64,000 nt of DNA from JBCCFK01 sp965262315 (GCA_965262315.1 CBDHFJ010000105.1:1-64000), one strand, 5' to 3'; counted from the stretch's first letter, positions 50,988-61,342 are shown. Notes: a model not told the origin generated them from the letters alone. Made by a program: numbers and translations.

Positions 50988-51470
50988 ATGAGTGCATTCC
51001 ACGAGTTCGAGATGGCCGACATCCAGGGCGAGACGGTCGGGTTCGAGAAGTTCCGCGACCAGGTCTCTTTGGTGGTGAACGTCGCCTCCAAGTGAGGACT
51101 CACCCCTCAGTACGCAGGTCTGCGTGCGCTTCAGGACGAGTTCGGTGACCAGGGCTTCAACGTCCTGGCCTTCCCGTGCAACCAGTTCGGCGCTCAGGAA
51201 CCCGGCTCCGACGCCGAGATCCTCGAGTTCGCCCAGTCGAACTACGACGCCAACTTCCCCATGTTCTCCAAGATCGAGGTGAACGGGGACGGGGCGGCGC
51301 CGCTGTACCAGTGGCTCCGGGCCGAGCAGCCCGGCGAGGGCGAGGACGGCGCCATCGCCTGGAACTTCACCAAGTTCCTGGTCGACGCCGCCGGCAACGC
51401 CGTCGGTCGGTACGAACCGATGACCACGCCCGAGGAGATCCAGGCCGACATCGCCGGCCTGCTCGGCTGA
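50988..51470 (+). CDS. Glutathione peroxidase, probable selenoprotein (UGA = Sec36)
   Basis: Reading through TGA at 51093-51095 gives a 160-residue glutathione peroxidase of normal length in one continuous frame. The UGA sits exactly at the catalytic Cys/Sec position: LVVNVASK-U-GLTPQYAGL. The rest of the catalytic tetrad is present: Q70 in NQFGAQEP, and W125 and N126 in AIAWNFTKF. A 7-bp hairpin with a GGTC loop starts 14 nt after the UGA, as bacterial SECIS elements require. The family reduces hydroperoxides with thiols. The alternative is a Cys codon misread as TGA. No sel genes are in the window. Confidence 0.85.
51110..51127 (+). promoter_or_regulatory. Bacterial SECIS-like hairpin
   Basis: GTACGCA (51110-51116) pairs with TGCGTGC (51121-51127), including one G-U pair, around a GGTC loop. 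The loop begins 21 nt after the UGA and has G in its first two positions. This fits the known bacterial SECIS geometry for SelB recruitment. It lies within the coding region. Confidence 0.65.
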
Positions 51471-51483
51471 GGTCGGGGCGGGG

Positions 51484-52899
51484 TCAGGCCGCTCGGCGCG
51501 GCCAGGCCACCGTCACCAGCACCGCCGCCGCGATGCTGACGGCGGTCAACAAGGTGAACGCACGGTCATAGCCGGCGAACGGGTCGCCGGTGCCGTCGCC
51601 CAGCGCGGCGATGGTGGCGGCGATCCCGAGCGCGCCGGCGAGGAAGCGGCCGGTCGAGAACCCCGCGTTCGCCTGTCCGTAGCGGTTCGGATCGATGTCG
51701 ACCAGCGCGGCGGCGTTCACGGGGGCGAAGGTCAGCCCCATGCCCAGGCCGTAGAGCAGCAGGCCGGGCAGCATCGCGCCCAGGTAGCTCGGGGTGGCAT
51801 CGAGCGCCAGTACGAACCAGAGGTTGCCGGCGGCGAGGATGAGCGAGCCCGTGGCCAGGACGGCCCGGAAGCCCCGGTCGCGGGTCCAGCGCACGATCAG
51901 CATGGAGACCGTGCCGGCGATGATCGGGGTGGGCGTGATCGCCAGGCCCACCTCGATGGGGCTGTAGCCCCACTCGTTGGACATGACCAGCGGCCACACC
52001 AGCCAGGTCGACATGCCGGCCATCGAGATGAAGACGTTGCTGACGCCTGCGATGGTGAACGTGCGGATCCGGAAGAGGCGCAGATCCATCATCGGACGCG
52101 GGTGGTGCAGCGACCGGGCGACGAAGGCGCCCAGGAGCACGATGCTGGCGCCGAGCGCGCCGAGGACCCGTCCGCCGGTCCAGCCCCAGCCGGGTCCCTG
52201 CACGATCGCCAGGGTGAGCAGGCCCACCCCGGCGGTGCCGAGCACCACGCCCAGGACGTCGGGTAGGCCGGAGTCCGAGCCCCCGGACTTTGGAGGGGTG
52301 GGCGCCAGACCGATCTGGCGGGCTGCGAAGATCACGAGGCCGCTGGCGATGGCGATCGAACCGAACATCCATCGCCACGATCCCAACTGGAGTGCCAACG
52401 CGGTCAACACCGGCGCCAGTGCCGAGCCGATCGGGAACGCTGCGGTCCAGATCGCGATGACGAACGGGTGGCGCTCGGTCGGGTACTGGGAGGTCGCGAC
52501 CACGAGGGAGGCCGGAATGACGAGCGCACCGCCTGCGCCCTGGAGGCAACGCCCGGCGATCAGCAATCCCGCGTTCGGCGCCACCGCGGCGATCATCGAC
52601 GCCACCCCGAACACCACGAGGCCGGCGACGAACATCCGCCGGGCGTCGAAGCGATCCGACAGCTGCCCGCCGAGCAACTGAAGTGCCGCGAGGGTGATCG
52701 AGTACCCGGACAGCGCCCATGAGAGCACGGCGCGGCTCACCGCGAAGTCGGCGTCGATCTCGGGGAACGCGAGGTTCGTGCCCGTGACGCCGAAGGGGAT
52801 GAGCCCCATCGCCACGATCGTGACTGCGAACGCCAGGCCCGGCCGGCGGCCGGTCCCTGCGGTCGATGGGTTCGGCGGCGCGGTCGAGACGATCCCCAC
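51484..52899 (-). CDS. MFS transporter, DHA2-like (14 helices)
   Basis: The 471-residue product from GTG 52899 has about 14 hydrophobic helices. The helix 2-3 loop LLGGQLSDRFDARRMFVAGL is motif A, and GRCLQGAGGALVIPASLVVA is the antiporter motif C region. The layout fits drug:proton antiporters such as EmrB/LfrA types. The substrate is unknown. The start is not firmly set because no clear ribosome site precedes the GTG. Confidence 0.88.
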   Translation of the reverse strand: MGIVSTAPPNPSTAGTGRRPGLAFAVTIVAMGLIPFGVTGTNLAFPEIDADFAVSRAVLSWALSGYSITLAALQLLGGQLSDRFDARRMFVAGLVVFGVASMIAAVAPNAGLLIAGRCLQGAGGALVIPASLVVATSQYPTERHPFVIAIWTAAFPIGSALAPVLTALALQLGSWRWMFGSIAIASGLVIFAARQIGLAPTPPKSGGSDSGLPDVLGVVLGTAGVGLLTLAIVQGPGWGWTGGRVLGALGASIVLLGAFVARSLHHPRPMMDLRLFRIRTFTIAGVSNVFISMAGMSTWLVWPLVMSNEWGYSPIEVGLAITPTPIIAGTVSMLIVRWTRDRGFRAVLATGSLILAAGNLWFVLALDATPSYLGAMLPGLLLYGLGMGLTFAPVNAAALVDIDPNRYGQANAGFSTGRFLAGALGIAATIAALGDGTGDPFAGYDRAFTLLTAVSIAAAVLVTVAWPRRAA

Positions 52900-52971
52900 A
52901 ACGTACCGGACGGTCCGGGATCGGACGGATTCGTCGGCGACGAGCCCGGATCCGTCTGGCAGGATGCGACC

Positions 52972-53580
52972 ATGCTCATCCGCTCGCACGATCGCGATGA
53001 CGACCGCGAGGTGGCCCTGTCCTTCCTGCGCAGCCAGGGGTTCGGGCACCTTGCCGCGGCCGGCGTCGATCGTGACGTGCCGGTCCTGGTGCCGACCCAG
53101 TACGTGGTGGGCGCCGACGAGATCGTGCTGCACCTCGCACGCAGCAACCCGGTCTTCGCCGCGTTGGCCGAGCGTCCTCGGGCGGTCCTGAGCGTCGCCG
53201 GCGACTGGGCCTACATCCCGGGCGCCTGGAAGGCGATCGGCGACGAGGACCCCACCCTCGGGATCCCGACGACGTACTACGCCGCGGTGCAGGTCATCGG
53301 GGCCGTGACCGTGATCGACGGTCCCGACCTGGCGGCGGTCCTGCGCGAGCAGCTCGAGGTGTTGGAGCCCGCCTCCGAACTGGCGGATCCGTCCGTTCAC
53401 GAGGCGAAGTTCGCGGCCATTCGTGGCGTGCGACTGGCGATCGGGGAGCTCAGAGCCAAGTTCAAGTTCGGTGGCAACGTGGACGAGGAGCACCGCCTCG
53501 CTGTCGCCCGGAGACTCGGCGAGCGCGCCGGTCCGGGCGATCTTGCCGCCGCCGCCCACATTCCGGGAGTGTCCCCATGA
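52972..53580 (+). CDS. FMN-binding negative transcriptional regulator-like protein (PaiB type)
   Basis: The 202-residue protein has the PaiB-type split barrel: LHLARSNPVFAAL, then RAVLSVAGDWAYIPGAWKAI, and PTTYYAAVQVIGAVTVIDGP. The terminal KFKFGGNVDEEHRLAVARRL resembles the K-x-SQN region of the family. Family members bind FMN; a regulator role was proposed for Bacillus PaiB only. It overlaps the amidase start by 4 bp, placing it in the nitrile/amide operon. Confidence 0.82.
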   Translation: MLIRSHDRDDDREVALSFLRSQGFGHLAAAGVDRDVPVLVPTQYVVGADEIVLHLARSNPVFAALAERPRAVLSVAGDWAYIPGAWKAIGDEDPTLGIPTTYYAAVQVIGAVTVIDGPDLAAVLREQLEVLEPASELADPSVHEAKFAAIRGVRLAIGELRAKFKFGGNVDEEHRLAVARRLGERAGPGDLAAAAHIPGVSP

Positions 53581-54953
53581 CCGATGTCGTCCACCGTTCC
53601 GCAACGGAGATGGCCAAGGCTGTCCGCTCCGGCGAGGTCTCGGCCACCGAGCTCGTCCGCGCGCACCTGGATCGACTGGATGCGATCGGCGACAAGCTCA
53701 ACGCCGTCGTGACCCGCTGCGATGACCAGGCACTCGAGGCCGCCGCCTCCGCCGACCGAGCGGTCGCCGACCGGGGCCGGCTCGGCTTGTTCCACGGCGT
53801 GCCGATCACCATCAAGGACGCCCTCGACACCGCCGGGGTCCGGACCACGGCCGGCTCGACCGGGCTCCGCGATCGGGTGCCCGACACCAATGCCACCACC
53901 GTCCAGCGCCTGGTGGACGCCGGCGCCATCGTCATCGGCAAGACGAACACGCCGGACCTGACGCTGTCGTACGAGACCGACAACCTGGTCTTCGGCCGGA
54001 CGAACAACCCGTACGACCTCGAACGCTCGCCGGGCGGGAGCAGTGGCGGCGCCGCCGCAGCCGTCGCCGCCGGATTGTCGGCGTTGGACCTCGGCACCGA
54101 CACCGGCGGCAGCATCCGGTTCCCGGCGCACGCCTGTGGCATCGCCGGCATCCGGCCCACCAGTGGCCGAGTGCCGCGGACCGGCCTCTGCATCCCATTC
54201 GGGACGCCCGTCGACGCGGCCACCGTGGTTGGACCGATGGCCCGGACGGTCGAGGACCTGGCGGTGGCCCTCAGCGTGATCAGCGGGCCGGACGGCATCG
54301 ATCCCGCCATCGTGCCGATGCCCCCGGGCGATGCGTTCAATACGCCGCTTCGTCGCCTCCGCGTCGCGATGTACACCGACGACGGGGTACGCCCGGCCGA
54401 TCCCGAGGTGGCCGACACCGTGCACGCGGTCGCCGGCGTCCTCGCCGACGCCGGTGCGCAGGTGGTCGAGGCCCGACCGAGTGGGTCCGAGCGAGCCGCC
54501 GAGATCTTCAACGGCGTGTTCGGTGGTGATGCCGGCGACTGGTTCCGCCGCATCCTCGATGGCTTCGGCAGCACCGAGCACGGGTTCGGGCCGGCGCCCG
54601 AGCACCGACCGCTCGCGGCCGACTACGTCCGCTCGGTCGAGATGCTGGCGGGGTTCCAGTCCGAGATGTTGCAGTGGTTCCAGGACCACGACCTGATCCT
54701 CTGCCCACCCCACGCCCACGCTGCCCTGCGGCACGGTGCGTCGATGACCGAGGGCATGGGCGGCGCGGGTTACCTGATGACCTACAACCTGACCGGATGG
54801 CCCGGCGCGGTGGTCCGCGGCGGTACGACCGCCGATGGCCTGCCCATCGGCGTTCAGCTGGTGGCGCACGCATGGCAGGACCACGTGGCGCTCGCCGCGG
54901 CGATGGAGGTCGAGCACGCACTCGGCGGCTGGCATCCCCCGGAGCTCGGATGA
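53577..54953 (+). CDS. Amidase (amidase signature family)
   Basis: The 458-residue product has the amidase signature: the catalytic Lys in GVPITIKDALDTAG, the Ser-cisSer-Lys region ERSPGGSSGGAAAAVAAGLS, and the nucleophile Ser in GTDTGGSIRFPAHACGI. It hydrolyses amides to carboxylic acids and ammonia. With the nitrile hydratase genes 0.7 kb downstream it would complete nitrile-to-acid conversion. It overlaps both neighbours (ATGA), so the three plus-strand genes form one operon. Confidence 0.92.
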   Translation: MTDVVHRSATEMAKAVRSGEVSATELVRAHLDRLDAIGDKLNAVVTRCDDQALEAAASADRAVADRGRLGLFHGVPITIKDALDTAGVRTTAGSTGLRDRVPDTNATTVQRLVDAGAIVIGKTNTPDLTLSYETDNLVFGRTNNPYDLERSPGGSSGGAAAAVAAGLSALDLGTDTGGSIRFPAHACGIAGIRPTSGRVPRTGLCIPFGTPVDAATVVGPMARTVEDLAVALSVISGPDGIDPAIVPMPPGDAFNTPLRRLRVAMYTDDGVRPADPEVADTVHAVAGVLADAGAQVVEARPSGSERAAEIFNGVFGGDAGDWFRRILDGFGSTEHGFGPAPEHRPLAADYVRSVEMLAGFQSEMLQWFQDHDLILCPPHAHAALRHGASMTEGMGGAGYLMTYNLTGWPGAVVRGGTTADGLPIGVQLVAHAWQDHVALAAAMEVEHALGGWHPPELG

Positions 54954-55669
54954 CGCCGTCGCAGGGAGGTCGGGTCGACGACCTGTGGGCCGAGGTCGAG
55001 GCCATGGATGGTCCCACCGCGCTGCCCAGGCAGGCCGATCAGCCGATGTTCGCCGAGGAGTGGCACGGTCGGCTGGTCGCGATGGCCATCGAAACCGTGC
55101 ATCGCCGTGGCCTGGACTGGGACGCATTCCGGGTCCACCTGATCGCCGCCCTGGACGCGGACCCCGACCGGCCGTACTACGACTCCTTCCTCGTGGCGAT
55201 GGAGGCCTTCACCGCCGATCAGGGTCTCGTCGAATCCGGCGCGGTGACCGCGGCTCGCCACCAGGCCGCGTCCTACCGAACCACCGAGATCGCCGCGGAC
55301 GACCTCGAGGTCTTCCCGATCCAGGTGACCGAAGCGCGAGTGCAGGCCATTCTCGATGCCCTCGCGCCCCATCGGTCCGGTGATGGCGAGATGGCCGACG
55401 GGACGCTCGCCCGACGCTGTGCCCACGCCGAGTTCCAGCGCCTCTGGATCGACGGGGCGCCTCGGTCGTGGATGTTCCGGATGTTCGACGGCGACGGCGA
55501 CCACCAGATCACCGTCCTGTTGCCCAACCCATTCCTCGACGACGACATGCAGGCATCCGAGGCGCCACAGTGGGACCGACTGCGTTGCTGGGACGATCTC
55601 AGAGCCGCGCACCTTGGCCTGCCGCCCGACCCGGCGGACCGCCTCGGCACCCGGTCCGGGCACCGCTGA
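54950..55669 (+). CDS. Nitrile hydratase accessory-like protein with extra C-terminal domain
   Basis: The 239-residue protein has an N-terminal part similar to nitrile hydratase activators/beta N-domains: ALPRQADQPMFAEEWHGRLV, then ALDADPDRPYYDSFLVAMEA. Activators of this kind insert cobalt or iron. A C-terminal part of about 120 residues (FPIQVTEARVQAILDALAPH, FRMFDGDGDHQITVLLPNPF) is unknown to me. It shares an operon with the amidase and faces the alpha gene tail to tail. Confidence 0.65.
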   Translation: MTPSQGGRVDDLWAEVEAMDGPTALPRQADQPMFAEEWHGRLVAMAIETVHRRGLDWDAFRVHLIAALDADPDRPYYDSFLVAMEAFTADQGLVESGAVTAARHQAASYRTTEIAADDLEVFPIQVTEARVQAILDALAPHRSGDGEMADGTLARRCAHAEFQRLWIDGAPRSWMFRMFDGDGDHQITVLLPNPFLDDDMQASEAPQWDRLRCWDDLRAAHLGLPPDPADRLGTRSGHR

Positions 55670-55674
55670 ACGCC

Positions 55675-56336
<662 letters not shown>

Positions 56337-56340
<4 letters not shown>

Positions 56341-56984
56341 GGGGCGGCCTCCAGGTAGGACTCCCACAGGTCGATCATCAGCTCGAAGGGCGGCTCGTCG
56401 GTGGGGCCCCAGATGTCGGTGGACGCGAACCCGACCGTGTAGACGGTGGCGGACTCGGCGTCGCCGCGACTGGTCCCGGGAAGGCGGTCGTCACCGGCCA
56501 CCGACTCGACGACGCCGGTGACGCCCCGGAGGTACCGGGGGCACCGGTGATGACGCTCGGGGCGCAGTCGCCGCACCCGGACCCGGTCCCCAGGGGAGAA
56601 CGACGACGCTTGGGCCGGTGCCAGTTGCGGTGTCGGCCCGAGGAACCGGCGCGCCATCGCCAGCCGCTCGGGAGGGTCGGCGCGTGGCACCTCGGCGTGG
56701 GGGTCGGTGGCGAATCGGTCCCGCCACCGACCGAGCGCGTCCGCGGACACGATGCCGCGCTCGACCGCGCCGACCTCGGCCGCCAGGAGCCAGCGGGCGT
56801 AGTAGCCCGAGCCCAGATAGACGTCGGGCGGGAGCTCTTCGAGCAGATGCCGGTTGACCGCCCCGCCGAGCAGGCCGACCATCTGGGCTCGGACCTCCCA
56901 GGCCTCGTGATGCGAGGCGTCGCCGTCGGGTGTGACCACCGGGCCGAAGCCGTGCAGCCCGCCGAGGTCGTGGACGCCATCCAT
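56337..56984 (-). CDS. nthB: Nitrile hydratase beta subunit
   Basis: The 215-residue product starts MDGVHDLGGLHGFGPVVTPD, the standard beta-subunit N-terminus. The middle is helical (GYYARWLLAAEVGAVERGIV) and the C-terminal SH3-like barrel is seen in FSPGDRVRVRRLRPERHHRC, then RYLRGVTGVVE and YTVGFASTDIWG. It forms the alpha-beta heterodimer. Gene order beta-alpha is typical of cobalt-type clusters. Confidence 0.92.
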
Positions 56985-57004
56985 GGCCGGAGCGTAGTGC
57001 GGCG

Positions 57005-57556
57005 TCAGCCGGCCGCGACCCGGACGTTGCCGGCGCGGTCGTCGAAGAGCAGCACTGCTTCGTGGGGGCAGTCCTCCAGCCCGAGCAGGCGGGATCGGTC
57101 GGCATCGGGGATCTCAGCGAGATCGCCATGGATCTCGCCGTCGCCGATCACCCGATCGCTGGGCAACACCACGTCGTCGGGGCTCGGAGCCGGCAGCAGG
57201 ACGCGGAACGGGTCCCACGCGATCTGGGTCCCCGACGGCCAGCCCACCAGGTATCGCAGGCCACTGTCGGTCCCCGGCACGCCCACCAGCCAGGCGCAGC
57301 GGGCCTCGGCGTCGAAGACGGGGACACCGCTCAGTTCGGTCCCGGTCTCGTCGATGACGGGGTCGTCGACGATGTCGCCGACGGTCGAACTGGCTCCCGG
57401 TGCGCGGTCGACCACGTCGCCGACGGTCACCGACAGGGTCGTGGCGTCGCGGAGCTCGGGCCGATCGCTCGCCCGGCCGACCAACAGCACGGCGATGGCG
57501 ACGACGGCGAGGAGTGTGCCTGCCCAGACCATCGGGTTGCGCAGCATCCGCGGCAT
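57005..57556 (-). CDS. Hypothetical membrane-anchored protein
   Basis: The 183-residue protein has one N-terminal transmembrane segment (MVWAGTLLAVVAIAVLLVGR). The extracytoplasmic part contains LSGVPVFDAEARCAWLVGVP and YLVGWPSGTQIAWDPFRVLL, and a C-terminal CPHEAVLLFDDRAGNVRV. I do not recognise a family. It lies upstream of the nitrile hydratase genes on the same strand (20 bp from the beta start). Confidence 0.65.
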   Translation of the reverse strand: MPRMLRNPMVWAGTLLAVVAIAVLLVGRASDRPELRDATTLSVTVGDVVDRAPGASSTVGDIVDDPVIDETGTELSGVPVFDAEARCAWLVGVPGTDSGLRYLVGWPSGTQIAWDPFRVLLPAPSPDDVVLPSDRVIGDGEIHGDLAEIPDADRSRLLGLEDCPHEAVLLFDDRAGNVRVAAG

Positions 57557-57733
57557 CCGCCATTGCTAGCAGCGACCGAGCCCCCGTTCGTGTCACGATG
57601 TCGTCGCTCGGCCACGCTGCGTGGCGAGCGCGCGGGGCGGACGACTCCGCAACAGATTTGCCCATACCCACTGCCAGCGTCGCCCGCGCAGAATCTCTCC
57701 GACACCCGTCGACTCCCACAGGACTGTCACATC

Positions 57734-58909
57734 ATGCACCAAGCTCCCGTCCGCTCCCGCCGGATCCCGGCAGTGCTCGCCGCCTTCGCCATCGTGGTGG
57801 CGAGCCTCGTCGCCACGGCCGGCCCTGCCGCGGCCGCCGTCTGCGACAACACCACCAGCGACCTCGCCATCGGGCTCAACACCGAGCCCGGCTCGACGAC
57901 CACGTTGCGGCTCGTCGGTGGCACCCTCTTCCTCGACGGTGACCTCTGCGATGTCGCCACGTCGATCACCGTCTTCGACTTCGACCCCGACGCGTCGGCG
58001 AACAAGGTGGTCGTCATCGACGCCACCGAGTCCTGGGGCACGGTGTTCCTCAACCTGTTCCTCGAGATCGAGCCCGCTGCGCCGGCCGAAGAGGTCGGAG
58101 CGACCTACGACGTGCGCGTCCTGACCGGCGCCGGCTCCGAGACCGTCACCCTCACTGACAACGGGTCCGGCAGCAACTTCATGGTCACCAACGCCGGCGG
58201 CGCCCTCCAGCTCAACGGGCAGGTCGTCAACGATCCGATCAACTGGGACTTCCAGCTCGGCGGCGGCGACGACACCCTCGACCTCGATGACGAGCGCTTC
58301 ATCAACTCCCTCACGGTCGACGGTGGTGCCGGCGACGACACCATCGTGGGCACGTCCGGCGACGACACGCTGCTCGGCGGCGAGGGCGACGACGACATCC
58401 AGGGCATGGAGGGCGACGACAGCATCGACGGCGGTGACGGCGACGACGACATCCAGGGCATGGAGGGCGACGACAGCATCAACGGCGGCGCCGACGACGA
58501 CACCGTGGCCGGTGGCACCGGCGACGACACCATCGCCGGTGGCGCCGGCGTCGACACCCTGAACGGCAACTCGGGCGAGGACGTCATCCGCGGCAACGGC
58601 GGCGACGACATCCTCCGCGGCGGCGGCAACGACGACACCATCCGTGGCGGTCGTGGGGCCGACAACATCCGGGGCAACGGCGGCGACGACAACCTCTTCG
58701 GCAACGGCGGCGCCGACAACATCCGCGGCGGCGGTGGCGACGACGCCATCAACGGCGGCAAGGGCCAGGACGACGTGGCCGGCAACGGTGGCGACGACAC
58801 CTTCAACACCGGCGACCGGGCCTCGGACATGGTCAACGGCGGTGGCGGCGAGGACACGTGCGACCCGTGCAGCAACAGCGACAACGTCCGTCGAGTCGAG
58901 AACCGCTGA
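57734..58909 (+). CDS. Secreted RTX-repeat calcium-binding protein
   Basis: The 391-residue product begins MHQAPVRSRRIPAVLAAFAI with a signal peptide cleaved near GPAAAAVC. An N-terminal beta-rich domain of about 160 residues is followed by some 20 RTX nonapeptides (for example GGAGDDTIVG and GGGNDDTIRG), including a duplicated GDDDIQGMEGDDSI block. It ends with a Cys-containing NGGGGEDTCDPCSNSD. RTX units fold on calcium outside the cell. No dedicated type I secretion genes are adjacent. It resembles the 440-1930 protein in repeats but lacks the HExxH domain. Confidence 0.85.
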   Translation: MHQAPVRSRRIPAVLAAFAIVVASLVATAGPAAAAVCDNTTSDLAIGLNTEPGSTTTLRLVGGTLFLDGDLCDVATSITVFDFDPDASANKVVVIDATESWGTVFLNLFLEIEPAAPAEEVGATYDVRVLTGAGSETVTLTDNGSGSNFMVTNAGGALQLNGQVVNDPINWDFQLGGGDDTLDLDDERFINSLTVDGGAGDDTIVGTSGDDTLLGGEGDDDIQGMEGDDSIDGGDGDDDIQGMEGDDSINGGADDDTVAGGTGDDTIAGGAGVDTLNGNSGEDVIRGNGGDDILRGGGNDDTIRGGRGADNIRGNGGDDNLFGNGGADNIRGGGGDDAINGGKGQDDVAGNGGDDTFNTGDRASDMVNGGGGEDTCDPCSNSDNVRRVENR

Positions 58910-58973
58910 CCCCGACTCGATGCCAGGGGCTCGATGTGAGCCCACCAGATCACCAGTAGGCCCGGGCGGCACC

Positions 58974-58993
58974 CCTCTCGTATGCTTGAGAGG
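58974..58993. promoter_or_regulatory. Short dyad upstream of isocitrate lyase
   Basis: CCTCTC (58974-58979) and GAGAGG (58988-58993) flank GTATGCTT, about 80 bp upstream of the isocitrate lyase ATG. The centre could supply a -10 element. An operator role is only a suggestion. Confidence 0.3.
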
Positions 58994-59070
58994 TTGCTGC
59001 CCGGTGCCGCGTGAGCGTGCCCGACCAGTCCCCCCCCGAAATCCGACAACCATCACAGGAGGCAGGAACA

Positions 59071-61317
59071 ATGGCGTTCCTCGATTCCGACGCCGAAGCA
59101 ACCGAGGCCTGGTTCGCTTCCGATCGATTCCGCGAGATCACCCGGCTGTACTCGGCCCGGCAGGTCGTCGAGCAGCGGGGCACGATCCACCAGGACTACA
59201 CGATCGCCCGCCAGGCCGCGGTGTCGTTCTACGCCCGGCTGCGCGAGCTGCGCTCCCAGGGCAAGAGCATCACCACGTTCGGTCCCTACTCGCCCGGTCA
59301 GGCCGTCGCCATGAAGCGCAGCGGCATCGAGGGCATCTACCTCGGTGGCTGGGCCACGTCGGCCAAGGGGTCGATCAACGAAGACCCGGGTGCCGACCTC
59401 GCCAGCTACCCGCTGAGCGGGGTGCCCGACGAGGCCGCTCCGATCGTGCGTGCCCTCCTGGCCGCCGACAAGAACCAGCAGTTCGCCCGGGCCCGCATGT
59501 CCGACGAGGAGCGCGCCGCCACGCCCGAGACGAACTTCATGCCCCACATCATCGCCGACGCTGACACCGGCCACGGTGGTGACGCCCACGTCCGCAATCT
59601 CGTGCGTCGCTTCGTCGAGGTCGGCGTGCCGGGCTACCACATCGAGGACCAGAAGCCCGGCGTGAAGAAGTGCGGTCACCAGGGCGGCAAGGTGCTCGTC
59701 CCGGTCGACGAGCAGATCAAGCGCCTGAACGCCGCTCGGTTCCAGCTCGACATCATGGGTGTCGAGGGCATCATCGTGGCCCGCACCGACGCCGAGGCGG
59801 CCACGCTGCTCGACGGCTGTGGCGACGAGCGCGACCAGGCGTTCGTCCTCGGCGCGACCAACCTCGACGTCGCCCCGTACAAGCACGTGTTCCTCGGGAT
59901 CATGGAAGCGCTGCACGGCGCCGGCGTGACCGAGCTCAACGGCCACCTGCTCTATGCAGTGCCCGAGGCGCAGAAGGCGATCGCCCGCCAGTGGATGACC
60001 GACAACGGCCTCGACGCCGAGATCACCTCGGCGGCTCAGGCGCACGCGTCCGGTCAGCTCACCGCCGAGCAGGCGCTGGACCAGGTCGGCGACGCCTTCG
60101 TCGACGCTTGGCAGACTGCCGCCGGGCTCATGACCTACCGAGAGGCCGTGGCCGACGCCATGGCCTTCCGGGCCGAAGAGGGCGCCGACCTGGGCATGAC
60201 CATCGAGGAGTGGGACGCCTTCGCGCAGGCCGCCGGTTGGCACGAGGCGCAGGCCAAGGCTGCCGAGATGGGCATCGATGTCCCGTTCTCCGCCGACCTG
60301 GCCAAGACGCCCGAGGGCTACTACCAGATCCAGGGCGGCGTCCCGTACGCCATCCAGAAGTCGCTGGCCGTTGCGCCGTTCTGCGACATCATCTGGATGG
60401 AGACCAAGACCGCCGACCTCCACGAGGCCACCGTCTTCGCCGAGGCCATGCAGGCCGTGTACCCCGACAAGATGCTGGCGTACAACCTGTCGCCGTCGTT
60501 CAACTGGGACACCACCGGCATGAGCGACGACGAGATGAAGGCCTTCCCGGCCGAGATCGGCAAGCTCGGGTTCGTGTTCAACTTCATCACCTACGGCGGC
60601 CACCAGATCGACGGTCTCGCCGGTGAGGAGTTCGCGGCCTCGCTCCAGGAGGACGGGATGCTGGCGCTCGCCCGCCTGCAGCGGAAGTTCCGCCTGGTCG
60701 AGTCGCCCTACAAGACCCCGCAGACGCTGGTCGGTGGCCCCCGCCTCGATGCTGCGCTCATGGGCTCGTCGGGCCGCACCGCCACCACCAAGGCGATGGG
60801 CAAGGGCTCCACCCAGTTCCAGCACCTGGTGCAGACCGAGGTGCCGCCCCGCCTGCTCGAGGACTGGCTCAAGGAGTGGGCCGGGGTCCACGGGCTCGAC
60901 ACGCCGCTGTCGGTCCTGCTGCGTCCGCACACCCCGGGTTCGGAGATCCTCGAGCTGCAGGTCACCGGCAACGGTGACGTGTACGCCAACGTGGTCTTCT
61001 CGGTCATCAACGACCGGCGTCATCGACCGATCCTGATGGTGCGCGATCAGAACAACTACCGCGAGGAGATGCGGCGCAAGCGCCTCATGTCGCTCATGCA
61101 CCTGTTCCTGATCCACCGCTACAAGATCGACGCCATCCACTTCCTGTCGCCGACCGACGACAACCACCGCCAGGCCGCCGGCATGGCGAACAACGGTGTC
61201 TTCGGCAACGTGACCGACGAGGTGGGCGAGATCATCGTGGCCGAGGTCGCCACCGACGACGTGGCCCCGCTGCTCTCCGACGACGGCAGCGCCCTGGCTG
61301 AGTTCATCGCCGGCTGA
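59071..61317 (+). CDS. aceA: Isocitrate lyase, long form (ICL2-like)
   Basis: The 748-residue product from ATG 59071 (AGGAGG at 59057-59062) carries GPYSPGQAVAMKRSGIEGIY, ADADTGHGGDAHVRNLVRRF, and the catalytic Cys201 in KPGVKKCGHQGGKVL. NLSPSFNWDTTGMSDDEMKA and FNFITYGGHQIDGLAGEEFA complete the barrel. The extra C-terminal domain of about 150 residues (ILMVRDQNNYREEMRRKRLM) is typical of the roughly 760-residue actinobacterial form. It splits isocitrate into succinate and glyoxylate for growth on fatty acids or acetate. Malate synthase is not in view. Confidence 0.95.
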   Translation: MAFLDSDAEATEAWFASDRFREITRLYSARQVVEQRGTIHQDYTIARQAAVSFYARLRELRSQGKSITTFGPYSPGQAVAMKRSGIEGIYLGGWATSAKGSINEDPGADLASYPLSGVPDEAAPIVRALLAADKNQQFARARMSDEERAATPETNFMPHIIADADTGHGGDAHVRNLVRRFVEVGVPGYHIEDQKPGVKKCGHQGGKVLVPVDEQIKRLNAARFQLDIMGVEGIIVARTDAEAATLLDGCGDERDQAFVLGATNLDVAPYKHVFLGIMEALHGAGVTELNGHLLYAVPEAQKAIARQWMTDNGLDAEITSAAQAHASGQLTAEQALDQVGDAFVDAWQTAAGLMTYREAVADAMAFRAEEGADLGMTIEEWDAFAQAAGWHEAQAKAAEMGIDVPFSADLAKTPEGYYQIQGGVPYAIQKSLAVAPFCDIIWMETKTADLHEATVFAEAMQAVYPDKMLAYNLSPSFNWDTTGMSDDEMKAFPAEIGKLGFVFNFITYGGHQIDGLAGEEFAASLQEDGMLALARLQRKFRLVESPYKTPQTLVGGPRLDAALMGSSGRTATTKAMGKGSTQFQHLVQTEVPPRLLEDWLKEWAGVHGLDTPLSVLLRPHTPGSEILELQVTGNGDVYANVVFSVINDRRHRPILMVRDQNNYREEMRRKRLMSLMHLFLIHRYKIDAIHFLSPTDDNHRQAAGMANNGVFGNVTDEVGEIIVAEVATDDVAPLLSDDGSALAEFIAG

Positions 61318-61342
61318 CGGTCAGATCTGAGATCCTCGTGGT

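Noticed and set aside
59053..61167. A 704-codon open frame opposite isocitrate lyase.
   Set aside because: It is antisense to a certain gene; the absence of stops is expected at this GC content and the translation is His/Val/Glu/Arg-rich nonsense.
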